From: Alicyclobacillus acidiphilus NBRC 100859
GTDB taxonomy: Bacteria > Bacillota > Bacilli > Alicyclobacillales > Alicyclobacillaceae
Length of the DNA: 42,766 nt
NCBI RefSeq assembly: GCF_001544355.1
Contig: NZ_BCQI01000025.1
Span: 1 to 42,766, forward strand
Reading direction: 5' to 3'
Made by a program: the position numbers and the translations under genes. The notes beneath the pieces were generated by a model, which was not told where the DNA came from, ran no database searches, and saw only the letters and a program-made list of their open reading frames with translations. Each line of letters starts with the position of its first letter. Position 1 is the first letter of the stretch. This document shows positions 1 to 9,007 of the stretch, in pieces.

Positions 1-99
1 TTTTCATATCCAGACCACCTGTGGGAAGTGTCCGACAGCCCATCTGGCAAGGCGTCGTGATCGGACAACCAGAATCGGACACCTGTCATAGTTGGCATG

Positions 100-1002
100 T
101 CAGCCAAATTTGATCGTCGAAACGAGCATTGCGCAGAACATCAGAATGCCGAAGCGAAAGAGCAGATTGGACGTCCCTTTCACCGCGGCGTGCAGCTTGG
201 CTGGCTCAGTGTGCTCGTAATACAGCCGCGTGACGTAGACGGCCGTCGGGATCGTCGCGAGCACCGCCAAGGCCCAAAACGTCAGCAAGTGGAACACCAC
301 CAAGACGACGACCAGCAAATAGGTCGTGGCAAAGACGCTGCCGAAGAGAATGCGGCCGCGTTCCCGTCCGAGCAGGATCGCAATGGTTCTGCGGCCTCCT
401 TCTTTATCCTGGACCATGTCGCGGATGTTGTTGGCGAGCAGAATGGCTCCGATGAGGAGGCCAATCGGAATGGACAACACCGCCGCGTGCCATGTCACGA
501 CGCCGCTCTGCAAATAGAACGATATAAGTACGATCACGGGGCCCATCGCCGTGGCAGCCGCCAGTTCGCCAAACGGCGTGTAAGCCAACGGCCACGGTCC
601 GCCTGAGTAAAGATAACCAATGCTCATCGACACGATACCGATGACGGCAAGCCACCAACTGGTTGTGGCGCAGAGATAGACGCCAAGCGCCAAGGAGATG
701 GCAATCGAGAGCCAACCGAGCCCCAGGACCACGGAGGGACGCACACCGTCGCGAACGATGGTGCCGGCGATCCCGACCATGCGCTCGTCGTCAAGGCCGC
801 GCTTATAATCGAAGTATTCGTTAAACATGTTGGTAGCCGATTGGATCAGCATGGATGCGAAGAGCATCGCGATGAATCGCCACACGTGAAAAGGGTAATA
901 TGGAACTGCGATGCCTGCGCCCACGAGGACGGGCACGATGCTCGCAGTCAATGTGAACGGGCGAAACAGCCGCCACCATACCCCGAATTTCGTCGTTGTC
1001 AT
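100..1002 (-). CDS. menA: 1,4-dihydroxy-2-naphthoate polyprenyltransferase
   Basis: This membrane prenyltransferase (UbiA superfamily) joins a polyprenyl diphosphate to 1,4-dihydroxy-2-naphthoate and gives demethylmenaquinone. The first Asp-rich motif is at residues 58-72 (NMFNEYFDYKRGLDD) and a second, NNIRDMVQDKEGG, lies further on. The rest is a chain of hydrophobic helices, as expected for about 300 residues. The start at 1002 is chosen because GGAGATCGAGGTGAC lies just before it; an upstream in-frame ATG at 1047 would add 15 charged residues and has no ribosome site. It is divergent from menB and shares a 188-bp upstream region with it. The family call is secure; no convincing promoter was found on this strand. 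Confidence 0.93.
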   Translation of the reverse strand: MTTTKFGVWWRLFRPFTLTASIVPVLVGAGIAVPYYPFHVWRFIAMLFASMLIQSATNMFNEYFDYKRGLDDERMVGIAGTIVRDGVRPSVVLGLGWLSIAISLALGVYLCATTSWWLAVIGIVSMSIGYLYSGGPWPLAYTPFGELAAATAMGPVIVLISFYLQSGVVTWHAAVLSIPIGLLIGAILLANNIRDMVQDKEGGRRTIAILLGRERGRILFGSVFATTYLLVVVLVVFHLLTFWALAVLATIPTAVYVTRLYYEHTEPAKLHAAVKGTSNLLFRFGILMFCAMLVSTIKFG

Positions 1003-1129
1003 CTTGTCACCTCGATCTCCATCGTCAGATGGCGATGATTCTATCATTCTAGGAATCCACCCGTAATCCTAGCATGCGACGGCGGCCGGGGCAATTCGGA
1101 TTGTAGTGGGATTTTTGGCTCCTCCTTTT

Positions 1130-1158
1130 TTGATTCTCTATTGGACACGCTCTATAAT
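1130..1158 (+). promoter_or_regulatory. sigma-A promoter of the men operon
   Basis: The -35 TTGATT (1130-1135) and a perfect -10 TATAAT (1153-1158) are separated by 17 bp. The predicted transcript starts near 1165. That excludes the upstream TTG at 1158 as the menB start. Confidence 0.85.
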
Positions 1159-1190
1159 TGAATTCGAACTTATGTGAAGGAGATGGTCGG

Positions 1191-2009
1191 ATGACATTGC
1201 AATGGGAACGTGTCAAGGAATATACCGACATTATTTACGAGCGAGCGGAAGGAATTGCCCGCGTTACGATAAATCGCCCGGAAGTGCGCAATGCCTTCAG
1301 GCCGGAAACGGTCAGTGAGATGATCGACGCTTTCCAACATATTCGCGACGACTCCTCGACCGGCGTGGTACTGTTCCGCGGGGCTGGCGACCTAGCGTTT
1401 TGCTCAGGCGGCGACCAGCGCGTGCGCGGACATGGCGGGTATGTCGGCGGCGACCAGGTCCCACGTCTCAATGTGCTCGATCTTCAACGGCTCATTCGCA
1501 CCTTGCCAAAACCGGTGATTGCAGTCGTCGCGGGTTACGCCATTGGCGGCGGCCATGTCCTGCATGTCTGCTGTGATCTCACGATTGCCGCGGACAACGC
1601 CGTCTTCGGCCAGACCGGGCCAAAGGTGGGCAGCTTTGACGCTGGTTACGGCATCGCGCTGCTCTCCCGGCTGGTGGGGCAAAAGAAAGCGAAGGAGATT
1701 TGGTTCCTCTGCCGCCAGTACAATGCGCAAGAGGCTTTGGACATGGGACTCGTCAATGCCGTTGTGCCTTTGGAACAACTGGAAGAAGAAAGCATCAAAT
1801 GGGCGAAAGAGATTCTCGAAAAGAGCCCAATCGCAATCCGGTTCCTCAAAGCTGCGTTCAACGCGGACACGGACGGCGCGGCTGGTTTGCAGCAGTTGGC
1901 CGGTGACGCGACGATGCTGTTCTATATGACCGACGAAGCAAAAGAGGGCAAAAACGCGTTCCTCGAACGCCGCAAACCTGACTTCAGCAAGTTTGAACGA
2001 TTGCCGTAA
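1191..2009 (+). CDS. menB: 1,4-dihydroxy-2-naphthoyl-CoA synthase
   Basis: This crotonase-fold enzyme closes the ring of o-succinylbenzoyl-CoA to give DHNA-CoA in menaquinone synthesis. The 272 residues match the usual MenB length. Signature segments are CSGGDQ (71-76), [12 protein letters not shown] (115-126) and [16 protein letters not shown] (139-154). The QTGP glycine is the form associated with bicarbonate-dependent MenB enzymes. The start at 1191 has AAGGAG 8 nt upstream and lies downstream of the promoter's predicted start point. It is the first gene of the rightward men operon and is followed by menE after 36 bp. Confidence 0.96.
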   Translation: MTLQWERVKEYTDIIYERAEGIARVTINRPEVRNAFRPETVSEMIDAFQHIRDDSSTGVVLFRGAGDLAFCSGGDQRVRGHGGYVGGDQVPRLNVLDLQRLIRTLPKPVIAVVAGYAIGGGHVLHVCCDLTIAADNAVFGQTGPKVGSFDAGYGIALLSRLVGQKKAKEIWFLCRQYNAQEALDMGLVNAVVPLEQLEEESIKWAKEILEKSPIAIRFLKAAFNADTDGAAGLQQLAGDATMLFYMTDEAKEGKNAFLERRKPDFSKFERLP

Positions 2010-2045
2010 GCCGAAGCGTTGTTCGTGTGATTGGGGTTGTGTTTG

Positions 2046-3590
2046 ATGTTGACAACTGAATCGAATTTTGCCATCGCCTTGCCAGATTGGCTCCAATCTC
2101 AGGCGAATCGGCGTCCACATCAACAGGCCATCGTGTCCCCCGATGGTGCGATGACGTATGACGAACTGATGCATGCCGCGTCCAATTGCGCGGCATCGCT
2201 TTATGATCGGGGCATTCGCGCAGGCCACCGCGTGGCCGTCGCGGCAAAGTCGTCGCTGCTTCATACGCTGGCGCTGCACGCGCTGATCCAGTTGGGTGCC
2301 GTGATCGTCCCGCTCAATTGGCGGCTCAGTCCAGAAGAATTGGCATTTCAACTCGGCGATTCGCAGGCTCGTGCACTGATGTACGACGATGGCGCGCGAG
2401 AGCTTGCGGATCGGATCATCAAGGCCTTCGGTCGGGATATCGGCGCGATCGCGATCGACGAACATCGGCGCTCCCAGACGACCGCCCTGGCGTCCGGCCC
2501 ACTGGCTTCGGCGCCTTGGCGGCGCGAGTCGATACAACTCTCCGAGACCCATGCCATCGTTTACACGAGCGGCACGACAGGCAGGCCGAAAGGCGCGATG
2601 ATTACCTATGGGAATCACTGGTTCAGCGCCATGGCGTCGGTTTTGCAGCTGGGGTTTGATTTGGAGGAGCGGTGGCTCGTCCCGATGCCGCTGTTCCACG
2701 TGGGCGGCATGGGTGTGTTGATGCGGAGTCTCATCTATGGAACGACGGTCGTCGCGCACAACGGATTTGACGTCGAACGGGTGAATCGAGCCTTGGACGA
2801 GGACGGAATTACCATCGCGTCGCTTGTGCCTGCGATGCTCAGCCGGCTGCTCGAACATCGCGAGGTCCCCTATCCAAAGACGTTGCGGTCCATTCTCCTT
2901 GGCGGCAGCGCTGCGCCGCGAGGCTTGCTGGAACGGGCGCTAACGCTTGGCGTGCCTGTCAATCAGAGTTACGGGATGACGGAAACCAACACGCAGGTCG
3001 TCACGTTGATGTCTCACGACGCATTGCGCAAGCTCGGCAGTTCCGGTAAGCCATTGGCCAATGTGTCCATCGCGATCGCGGACAAGGATGGTGTTCCAAC
3101 GACGGAACCGGACATCGAAGGGGAGATTCTGGTCAGGGGCCCCAGCGTGATCGCAGGATACTTGAATCGGCCGGACGCGAATGAGCAGGCATTCCGGGGA
3201 GGCTGGTTCCACACGGGGGACATTGGCCGCCTGGACGACGAGGGCTATCTCTATGTGTTGGATCGCCGGAGCGACCTGATTGTTTCGGGGGGAGAGAATA
3301 TCTACCCTGCCGAAGTCGAATCCGCCATAGGGAAACTTGAGGCGGTTGTCGAAGCCGCCGTTGTCGCGCGCGATGACGACACATGGGGGCAGGTGCCCGT
3401 GGCGTTTGTGGTGATTCGGGGGGATCGACCGCTGGATCTCGACGCGTTAAAGATGTCGTGGACGAAACAATTGCGGGAGAGACTGGCACACTACAAAGTG
3501 CCAAAGGCGTTTTTCATTGTCGACGAGTTGCCGCGAAACGCTTCGGGTAAGCTGTTGCGACGGGAACTGAGGGAGTTGGTGAAGCGTTGA
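2046..3590 (+). CDS. menE: o-succinylbenzoate-CoA ligase
   Basis: An ANL-superfamily adenylate-forming enzyme that activates o-succinylbenzoate with ATP and CoA, the step before MenB. The P-loop YTSGTTGRPKGAM is at residues 173-185, SYGMTET is near 305, the hinge region GWFHTGDIGRLDDEGYLYV follows, and the C-terminal catalytic lysine is K502 in NASGKLL. Length 514. The ATG at 2046 is preferred over the in-frame TTG at 2031 because a GGGG stretch (2033-2036) lies about 9 nt upstream; the ribosome site is weak. The stop overlaps the start of menF, so the two are probably translationally coupled. The place in the men operon supports MenE over other acyl-CoA ligases. Confidence 0.93.
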   Translation: MLTTESNFAIALPDWLQSQANRRPHQQAIVSPDGAMTYDELMHAASNCAASLYDRGIRAGHRVAVAAKSSLLHTLALHALIQLGAVIVPLNWRLSPEELAFQLGDSQARALMYDDGARELADRIIKAFGRDIGAIAIDEHRRSQTTALASGPLASAPWRRESIQLSETHAIVYTSGTTGRPKGAMITYGNHWFSAMASVLQLGFDLEERWLVPMPLFHVGGMGVLMRSLIYGTTVVAHNGFDVERVNRALDEDGITIASLVPAMLSRLLEHREVPYPKTLRSILLGGSAAPRGLLERALTLGVPVNQSYGMTETNTQVVTLMSHDALRKLGSSGKPLANVSIAIADKDGVPTTEPDIEGEILVRGPSVIAGYLNRPDANEQAFRGGWFHTGDIGRLDDEGYLYVLDRRSDLIVSGGENIYPAEVESAIGKLEAVVEAAVVARDDDTWGQVPVAFVVIRGDRPLDLDALKMSWTKQLRERLAHYKVPKAFFIVDELPRNASGKLLRRELRELVKR

Positions 3591-4990
3591 CTACGCTGCA
3601 AACGAGACACGCGGCCGTAAGAGACATCGAAGAAGCCGTCGCGTCGGAGTGGGCTGGCTCGGATGGGCGGCGGTTCAGTGGATACCGGCTCGTTCATGGC
3701 CAGGTTGCCTTCCCGCAGCGATTGTGCGAACTGTTGCGGTGGGAGACAACCCAGACCACCGTCTATTCGGCACTGCCGGACTCGGACGAGGAGACGTTTG
3801 GCGTTGGGGAGTTTCAGTTGGTGACAGCTCCGTTCGGAGAGCCGTGGGACAAGGTGAAATCAGAGATGATGGAGTGCCCGCTCCCGGAACCTCTGCGCTG
3901 GTTCGGCGCGTTCGCCTTCGGTGACAACGCCGCGCCCGGCGTGTGGTCGGAGTGGCCGCGGGCGTTCTGGTTTGTGCCTGCATTGACCTTGATCAAAACG
4001 ACGGGCAGCGATGTCGCGGATGTATACTACGTGGCTGCGGAAACGGACTCTGAAGCGGATTGCAGGCAGGAACTCCGGCATCTCTTGGCCGGACTGGACG
4101 GGATCGAAAGAAATTCCGAATTTCAAGGCGGCTTGCCGCAGTCCGGTTCAGCCAGTGTGCGGCGTTTTGACACGCGCATCGGCGATGTCGACGACGAAGC
4201 GGCTTGGTCTGCCAAGGTCGATTCCATTTTGGACGCGATTGGAAAAGGCGGCGTGAGCAAGATTGTCCTCGCTCGCCAAGCTCTCGAACAGGTCGAACTG
4301 CCGTTGTCCGAAGCGGTGGAACGGTTGTCGCAGCGCTACGCGTCGAGTCACGTCTTCGCGTTGTTTCGGGGGAGTACCTGGTTTTTGGCGGCAAGTCCGG
4401 AACAACTGGTGCAGACGAAACAAGGGCGTGTGTATGTCGATTGCCTCGCCGGGACCACGCTGCGCGGCGATACGAGGGAAGAAGACGAGGCGTACGCCGC
4501 GGAACTGTTCGAGAGTCCTAAGAATAGGCGGGAGCACAAAGCCGTCGTGGATTTCGTGCGGGAACGGCTGGAGACCATCGCGGATCAACTGACGATTCCC
4601 GCCGAGCCCATCGTCAAACGCCTGCAAAATGTTCAACATTTATACACGCCTGTCGAGGGAACGCTCAAAGCAGGTTGTCACCTGTTCGACGCGGCGATGC
4701 TTTTACACCCGACGCCGGCTGTGGCCGGAGTGCCTAGAGATGTGGCTATCCAATGGATTGAAGCGACCGAAGGCTGGAACCGCGGGTATTACGCTGGCGC
4801 GTTTGGATCCGTGGACGCAAACGGCGATGGGCGGCTGCACGTGTCGCTGCGTTCCGCCTGCATCGCTTATCCAGACGCGGTCCTGTTTGCCGGGTGCGGG
4901 ATTGTCGAGGGGTCTGATCCTCGGCAGGAGTGGGAAGAAAGTGAACTGAAACTGAAGCCGATGCGTTGGGCTATCCGCCGTCGGAGCTAG
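3587..4990 (+). CDS. menF: Isochorismate synthase
   Basis: Converts chorismate to isochorismate, the entry step to menaquinone. It is a 467-residue chorismate-binding enzyme. The MenF/EntC-type segment FGAFAFGD is at 106-113. The general-base lysine is K225 in SKIVLARQ. AASPEQLV, DCLAGTTLRG, LHPTPAVAGVPR and AGCGIVEGSDP follow in the family order. The TTG start overlaps the menE stop (TTGA), with GGGAG upstream in the menE tail. The lysine and the men context favour isochorismate synthase over anthranilate or salicylate synthase. Confidence 0.94.
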   Translation: MTTLQTRHAAVRDIEEAVASEWAGSDGRRFSGYRLVHGQVAFPQRLCELLRWETTQTTVYSALPDSDEETFGVGEFQLVTAPFGEPWDKVKSEMMECPLPEPLRWFGAFAFGDNAAPGVWSEWPRAFWFVPALTLIKTTGSDVADVYYVAAETDSEADCRQELRHLLAGLDGIERNSEFQGGLPQSGSASVRRFDTRIGDVDDEAAWSAKVDSILDAIGKGGVSKIVLARQALEQVELPLSEAVERLSQRYASSHVFALFRGSTWFLAASPEQLVQTKQGRVYVDCLAGTTLRGDTREEDEAYAAELFESPKNRREHKAVVDFVRERLETIADQLTIPAEPIVKRLQNVQHLYTPVEGTLKAGCHLFDAAMLLHPTPAVAGVPRDVAIQWIEATEGWNRGYYAGAFGSVDANGDGRLHVSLRSACIAYPDAVLFAGCGIVEGSDPRQEWEESELKLKPMRWAIRRRS

Positions 4991-5002
4991 AGAGGGATAT
5001 TT

Positions 5003-6721
5003 GTGAACCAAGACCTTTGGATTGTTCACGCCTTCGTCGACGGCCTGGTGGCATCCGGTGTTCGAAAAGCGGTGGTGTCGCCGGGATCGCGCAACACACC
5101 GCTGACGATCGCGCTGGCCGAACATCCTGATATCGCAGTGTATTCGCACTTGGACGAGCGTTCCGCCGCGTTCTTCGCGCTTGGCTTGGCGAAAGCGTCG
5201 GGGGAACCCGTCGCCATTGAATGCACATCGGGCACGGCCGCCGGCAATTACGTTCCGGCTGTCATTGAAGCTTACGAATCTCGCGTGCCCCTTCTGGTGA
5301 TCACGGCGGATCGGCCGCATCAGCTGCGGGGCATTGGGGCGAATCAGGCGATTCAGCAACCAGGCATGTACGGCGAACACGTGAAGCGGGCGATTGAGCT
5401 TCCGGTGCCGGATGGGACGCCGCAAGGCGCGCGGTACGCGGTGAGCATGGCGGTGCGCGCCGTGTCGTTGGCCTGCGCTGAGCCTGCAGGTCCTGTACAT
5501 ATCAACTATCCGTTCGTCGAACCGCTGCTGCCGCCGCCTCGAAACGCGAGCGGGTTGAGGGATTCGGTGAAGATCGCGGATGTCCATATGCCCATGAAGC
5601 AAATTGCTTCACCAGCGGCGCGCGCAGTGCTCAAAGAGGCGTTGGAGCGCGCGCGACGGCCGGCCATTGTGATGGGGCCGCTTCGGGATGCGCAGTTCGC
5701 GCAGGCGATCGTCTCGTTCGCCGACAGGCACGGCATACCTGTGTTCGCGGACATTCTTTCGCAGGCTCGCGGGGTACAGGCACCATCGGTCGTCGCCCAC
5801 TACGATCTCGTGCTGTCCGCGGCGCAAGATTTGGTTCCAAAGCTTGATCTGGTGATTCGATTCGGCGCAGAGCCCACGTCGAGGGCGCTGTCGGGCATGT
5901 TGGCGAACCTGGGGCCAGGGGTGTCGGTGTTCACGGTCGACGACACGTCCTGGTATCGCGACGCTTCTTCGTCGACGACGAGCGTGATCGTCGGCGATCT
6001 CGCCGATTGGCTGGCGACGGCGGAATTGAGCGCGCAGTGGATCGACGGATCGTACACAGCTTGGTGGCGCGACTCGGAGGCATCTGCGGCTGCGCTGGTG
6101 AACGAGTTCACCGACGAGCACTGGTTCGAGGGAGCGGCTGTTCGAGCGGCTGTGGAAGCCGTTCCATCGCACGGGCAGTGCTTTCTCGGCAACAGCCGCC
6201 CGATTCGCGACGCGGACGCCTTGGCGGTGCCGGCGGTGGGCGTGTTCGTCGACGCGAATCGGGGGGCCAGCGGAATTGACGGCGTGACGTCCACCGCGTT
6301 CGGGGAAGTGTGCGCCCAGCCGGATCGACCCACGGTGCTGTGCATCGGTGACGTTTCGTTTTATCACGATCTGAATGGGCTCTTGGCCGCGGATCGATTC
6401 GGCGCGTCGCTGACAGTCGTCCTGATTCACAACGAAGGCGGCGGTATCTTTCAGCACCTGTCGCAGGCTTCCCGCCAAGACGTTTTGCACTGGTTCACGA
6501 CGCCGCACCACATGGCGTTTGAACCTATCGTGCAGGGCTATGGCGGACGGTATGTTCGCGTCGAAGGCTTGTCGGCGCTGCGGGAAGAGATTGGGAAATC
6601 CGTCGCGCGGAAAGGGCTTACGGTGATTGAGGCCCACTTCGGCAACGATGCGAGTGTCGCGGTGTACGCGCGGTTGCGGGAGAGACTCGGCGAGCGACTG
6701 CGAACGGGGGAACCGCGATGA
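5003..6721 (+). CDS. menD: SEPHCHC synthase (2-succinyl-5-enolpyruvyl-6-hydroxy-3-cyclohexene-1-carboxylate synthase)
   Basis: A thiamine-diphosphate enzyme that adds the succinyl semialdehyde carbanion from 2-oxoglutarate to isochorismate. The N-terminal segment VSPGSRNTPL (26-35), the ThDP-activating glutamate E52 in HLDERSAAFF and ECTSGTAAGN are present. The C-terminal Mg-ThDP motif begins GDVSFYHDLNGLL and continues to NEGGGIFQHL. Length 572, usual for MenD. The GTG start has AGAGGG 6 nt upstream. The stop overlaps the menH start as ATGA. Confidence 0.96.
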   Translation: MNQDLWIVHAFVDGLVASGVRKAVVSPGSRNTPLTIALAEHPDIAVYSHLDERSAAFFALGLAKASGEPVAIECTSGTAAGNYVPAVIEAYESRVPLLVITADRPHQLRGIGANQAIQQPGMYGEHVKRAIELPVPDGTPQGARYAVSMAVRAVSLACAEPAGPVHINYPFVEPLLPPPRNASGLRDSVKIADVHMPMKQIASPAARAVLKEALERARRPAIVMGPLRDAQFAQAIVSFADRHGIPVFADILSQARGVQAPSVVAHYDLVLSAAQDLVPKLDLVIRFGAEPTSRALSGMLANLGPGVSVFTVDDTSWYRDASSSTTSVIVGDLADWLATAELSAQWIDGSYTAWWRDSEASAAALVNEFTDEHWFEGAAVRAAVEAVPSHGQCFLGNSRPIRDADALAVPAVGVFVDANRGASGIDGVTSTAFGEVCAQPDRPTVLCIGDVSFYHDLNGLLAADRFGASLTVVLIHNEGGGIFQHLSQASRQDVLHWFTTPHHMAFEPIVQGYGGRYVRVEGLSALREEIGKSVARKGLTVIEAHFGNDASVAVYARLRERLGERLRTGEPR

Positions 6722-7560
6722 AGGTATGGAAGGATATTCGCGGCGTGCGATACGCCGTCGCGTTGCACGGATCTGCTTCGGACGAGCCGCTGCTCGTCCT
6801 TCATGGTTTTACGGGGGCAAGTGAAAGTTGGGCGGAGTTCGCCGAGGCTGCTTCTCCGTCCTTCTATGTGATGGCACCTGATTTGTTGGGTCACGGCGAT
6901 ACGGATGCGCCTCTGGATCCCAATCGGTACGACATGGAGCAGGTCACGGCCGATCTCGCGGAGCTCATAGCCGCATGCGGTGTATCGAGGGCGCACGTGC
7001 TGGGATATTCGATGGGCGGACGTGTGGCGCTCGCCTTCGCTGTCTGCTATCCAGACGCCGTGAAGTCGCTGGTGCTCGAAAGCGCTTCGCCGGGCCTGGA
7101 AACGGAGGCGGAGCGGCGGGATCGAAGGGAGTCGGACGAGCGGTTGGCCAGTTCCATCGAACACGACGGCGTGCCTTCGTTTGCCGAGAAATGGGCGGAT
7201 TTGCCGCTCTTTGCGTCGCAACGCCGACTGCCTGATTCGATCCGCCAAAGGCAGCAATCCATTCGGCTGCGCGGCACCGCGCAAGGCTACGCCAACAGTT
7301 TGCGAGGTCTCGGAACCGGGCGGCAGCCGTCGTATTGGCCATGTCTCCCGTCAGTGCGGATGCCGACGCTGCTCGTGACAGGATCGCTCGACGAGAAATT
7401 CTGCGCCATCAATCGCCGAATGCGCCTTCATTTGCCTGCGTCGAAGCACGTCGTGATCGACGATGCAGGACATACGCCGCATATGGAACAGCCGAAGGCG
7501 TTTGAGTCGCATGTGTTCGCTTTCCTTCATGACTGCCAAGGCCGCAATTCGGTACAATAG
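6718..7560 (+). CDS. menH: SHCHC synthase, alpha/beta-hydrolase fold
   Basis: Predicted to remove pyruvate from SEPHCHC to give SHCHC. The alpha/beta-hydrolase core is visible: LLVLHGFTGASESW (25-38), the nucleophile elbow GYSMGG with S98, D225 in GSLDEKF, and H252 in AGHTPHMEQP. A Ser-His pair with Asp fits MenH. It overlaps menD by four bases, which argues for the men role although the fold alone is generic. Length 280, slightly longer than typical MenH. The antiporter gene starts 26 bp downstream with no terminator visible between them. Confidence 0.87.
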   Translation: MKVWKDIRGVRYAVALHGSASDEPLLVLHGFTGASESWAEFAEAASPSFYVMAPDLLGHGDTDAPLDPNRYDMEQVTADLAELIAACGVSRAHVLGYSMGGRVALAFAVCYPDAVKSLVLESASPGLETEAERRDRRESDERLASSIEHDGVPSFAEKWADLPLFASQRRLPDSIRQRQQSIRLRGTAQGYANSLRGLGTGRQPSYWPCLPSVRMPTLLVTGSLDEKFCAINRRMRLHLPASKHVVIDDAGHTPHMEQPKAFESHVFAFLHDCQGRNSVQ

Positions 7561-7586
7561 GGAAGTGTGATGAGAGGAGGAGCACC

Positions 7587-8831
7587 GTGCTGGGAATGGC
7601 TCAGTGGCAAAGCGCGTTAGCTGTCATTTGCATTGTGGTTGGCCTTGGCGTCGTCGTCAGCAAATTGACCGAGCGGCCGCGAATTCCAGATGTCGCGGCG
7701 TTTCTCGTTTTGGGAATCATTCTTGGTCCGTCTGTTTTACATATCGTACATACCAGCAGCCAATCGTCCGTGAATCAATTCATCATTTACCTGGGCGCCA
7801 CACTGATTCTGTTCGACGGCGGCCGATCCGTCCGATTTGACGTGCTTCGTCAGGTGTATATCAGCATTTCGCTGCTGGTTACCGTAGGCGTCGTCGTGTC
7901 TGCGTGTATCGTTGGTGTCGGCGTTCACCTGCTGCTTCATCAGTCGTGGATCTGGTCGCTGCTGCTTGCCTCCATACTCGCGTCGACGGATCCGGCGACA
8001 CTGATTCCAGTGTTTAAGCGCGTTCCAATCGTTGAACGCTTGCAGCAAACGATGGAGACTGAGAGCGCCTTCAACGACGCAACCGCATCCGTTCTCGTCC
8101 TTACACTCATGTCGACGGTGTTGACCGGATCGAATCTGTCCATCGGCCCCGCTGTTGGCACGTTTTTTCAGCAGTCGCTGGTTGGACTCGCCGTTGGCGC
8201 CGTGCTCGGCATGGTCGGGTTGTGGCTGATTTCTCCAAAGGCATGGGGAGTCCTGCACGATTTTTCCTCGATTGTCATGATTGTCTTGGCTATCACTTCT
8301 TACGTGATCTCCGCGCATCTGGGCGCAAGTGGGTTCATGGCCGCGTTCGCCGCTGGCGTGATCGTCGGCAACGCCGAATCGTTTGGCTGGGAACTGCCCG
8401 AACGTACCGCGATGCATCTCGATCACGCCGGCAACCTGATGACCACCATCATGCGGATCCTCATCTTTGTGTTTCTCGGCACACAGGTCGACTTTACCGT
8501 CGTCTACCATGATTTGTGGATAGGTCTCGCGCTTGTGGGAATTTTAATGTTTGTGGCGCGTCCGCTCAGCGTCCTGTCGACAGTGGTTGAAGATCGGAAG
8601 GCTCGCTGGCAATGGCGGGAAATTGTGTTCATGATGTGGGTTCGGGAAACGGGGGTTATTCCCGCGGCGTTGGCGTCGACCGCCGTTGCCGATCACGTTT
8701 CCGGCGCGGATATCATCATGGCGGTAACCTTTCTGGCCATCCTCGGCACCATTCTAGTGCAGGCGACGACGACAGGCACTGTCGCAAAGCGTCTGTCCTT
8801 GGCCCGCGAATCCGCGGAATGGGACTTGTGA
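7587..8831 (+). CDS. CPA1-type cation/proton antiporter (NhaP-like)
   Basis: An integral membrane exchanger predicted to swap Na+ or K+ for H+. The protein is hydrophobic throughout, with about a dozen helices. The diagnostic segments are STDPATLIP (133-141) and ESAFNDATA (159-167). The N163-D164 pair is the ND form typical of electroneutral CPA1 exchangers, not the DD form. The GTG start has AGGAGG 6 nt upstream; an ATG three codons later is spaced too far. The 414 residues hold only the membrane domain, with no regulatory tail. It is probably cotranscribed with menH, but the functional link to menaquinone is unclear. Ion specificity cannot be read from the sequence. Confidence 0.85.
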   Translation: MLGMAQWQSALAVICIVVGLGVVVSKLTERPRIPDVAAFLVLGIILGPSVLHIVHTSSQSSVNQFIIYLGATLILFDGGRSVRFDVLRQVYISISLLVTVGVVVSACIVGVGVHLLLHQSWIWSLLLASILASTDPATLIPVFKRVPIVERLQQTMETESAFNDATASVLVLTLMSTVLTGSNLSIGPAVGTFFQQSLVGLAVGAVLGMVGLWLISPKAWGVLHDFSSIVMIVLAITSYVISAHLGASGFMAAFAAGVIVGNAESFGWELPERTAMHLDHAGNLMTTIMRILIFVFLGTQVDFTVVYHDLWIGLALVGILMFVARPLSVLSTVVEDRKARWQWREIVFMMWVRETGVIPAALASTAVADHVSGADIIMAVTFLAILGTILVQATTTGTVAKRLSLARESAEWDL

Positions 8832-8896
8832 TCAAGTGATCCTGGATTATCTGTCCGGAGGTTCGTCTCTGGAATTTCGTCGAAACGTGTCTACAG

Positions 8897-8950
8897 TTTA
8901 CAGATCCTTTACAAATACCATACGAAAATTAAACAAAGGGTTGCTATCCT
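8897..8950 (+). promoter_or_regulatory. PhoP box and promoter of pstSCA
   Basis: Four hexamers repeat every 11 bp: TTTACA (8897-8902), TTTACA (8908-8913), CATACG (8919-8924, weak) and TAAACA (8930-8935). A -10-like TATCCT lies at 8945-8950. This is the arrangement known for Bacillus PhoP-activated promoters (TTAACA-like direct repeats with about 5-bp gaps, just upstream of the -10). Confidence 0.8.
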
Positions 8951-9007
8951 TTCAGGCGGCAGGACAAACGACAACATGTGTCTACTAACGAGAAGGGGAG
9001 AACATTC

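Noticed and set aside
1-99. End of a gene or control region at the left edge
   Set aside because: Only short fragments such as repeated TCGGACA-type words are seen; no frame, terminator or promoter can be supported.
1404-2858. Leftward open frame of 484 codons across menB and menE
   Set aside because: Antisense to genes with complete catalytic motifs; Arg/His/Gln-rich and without recognisable protein features.
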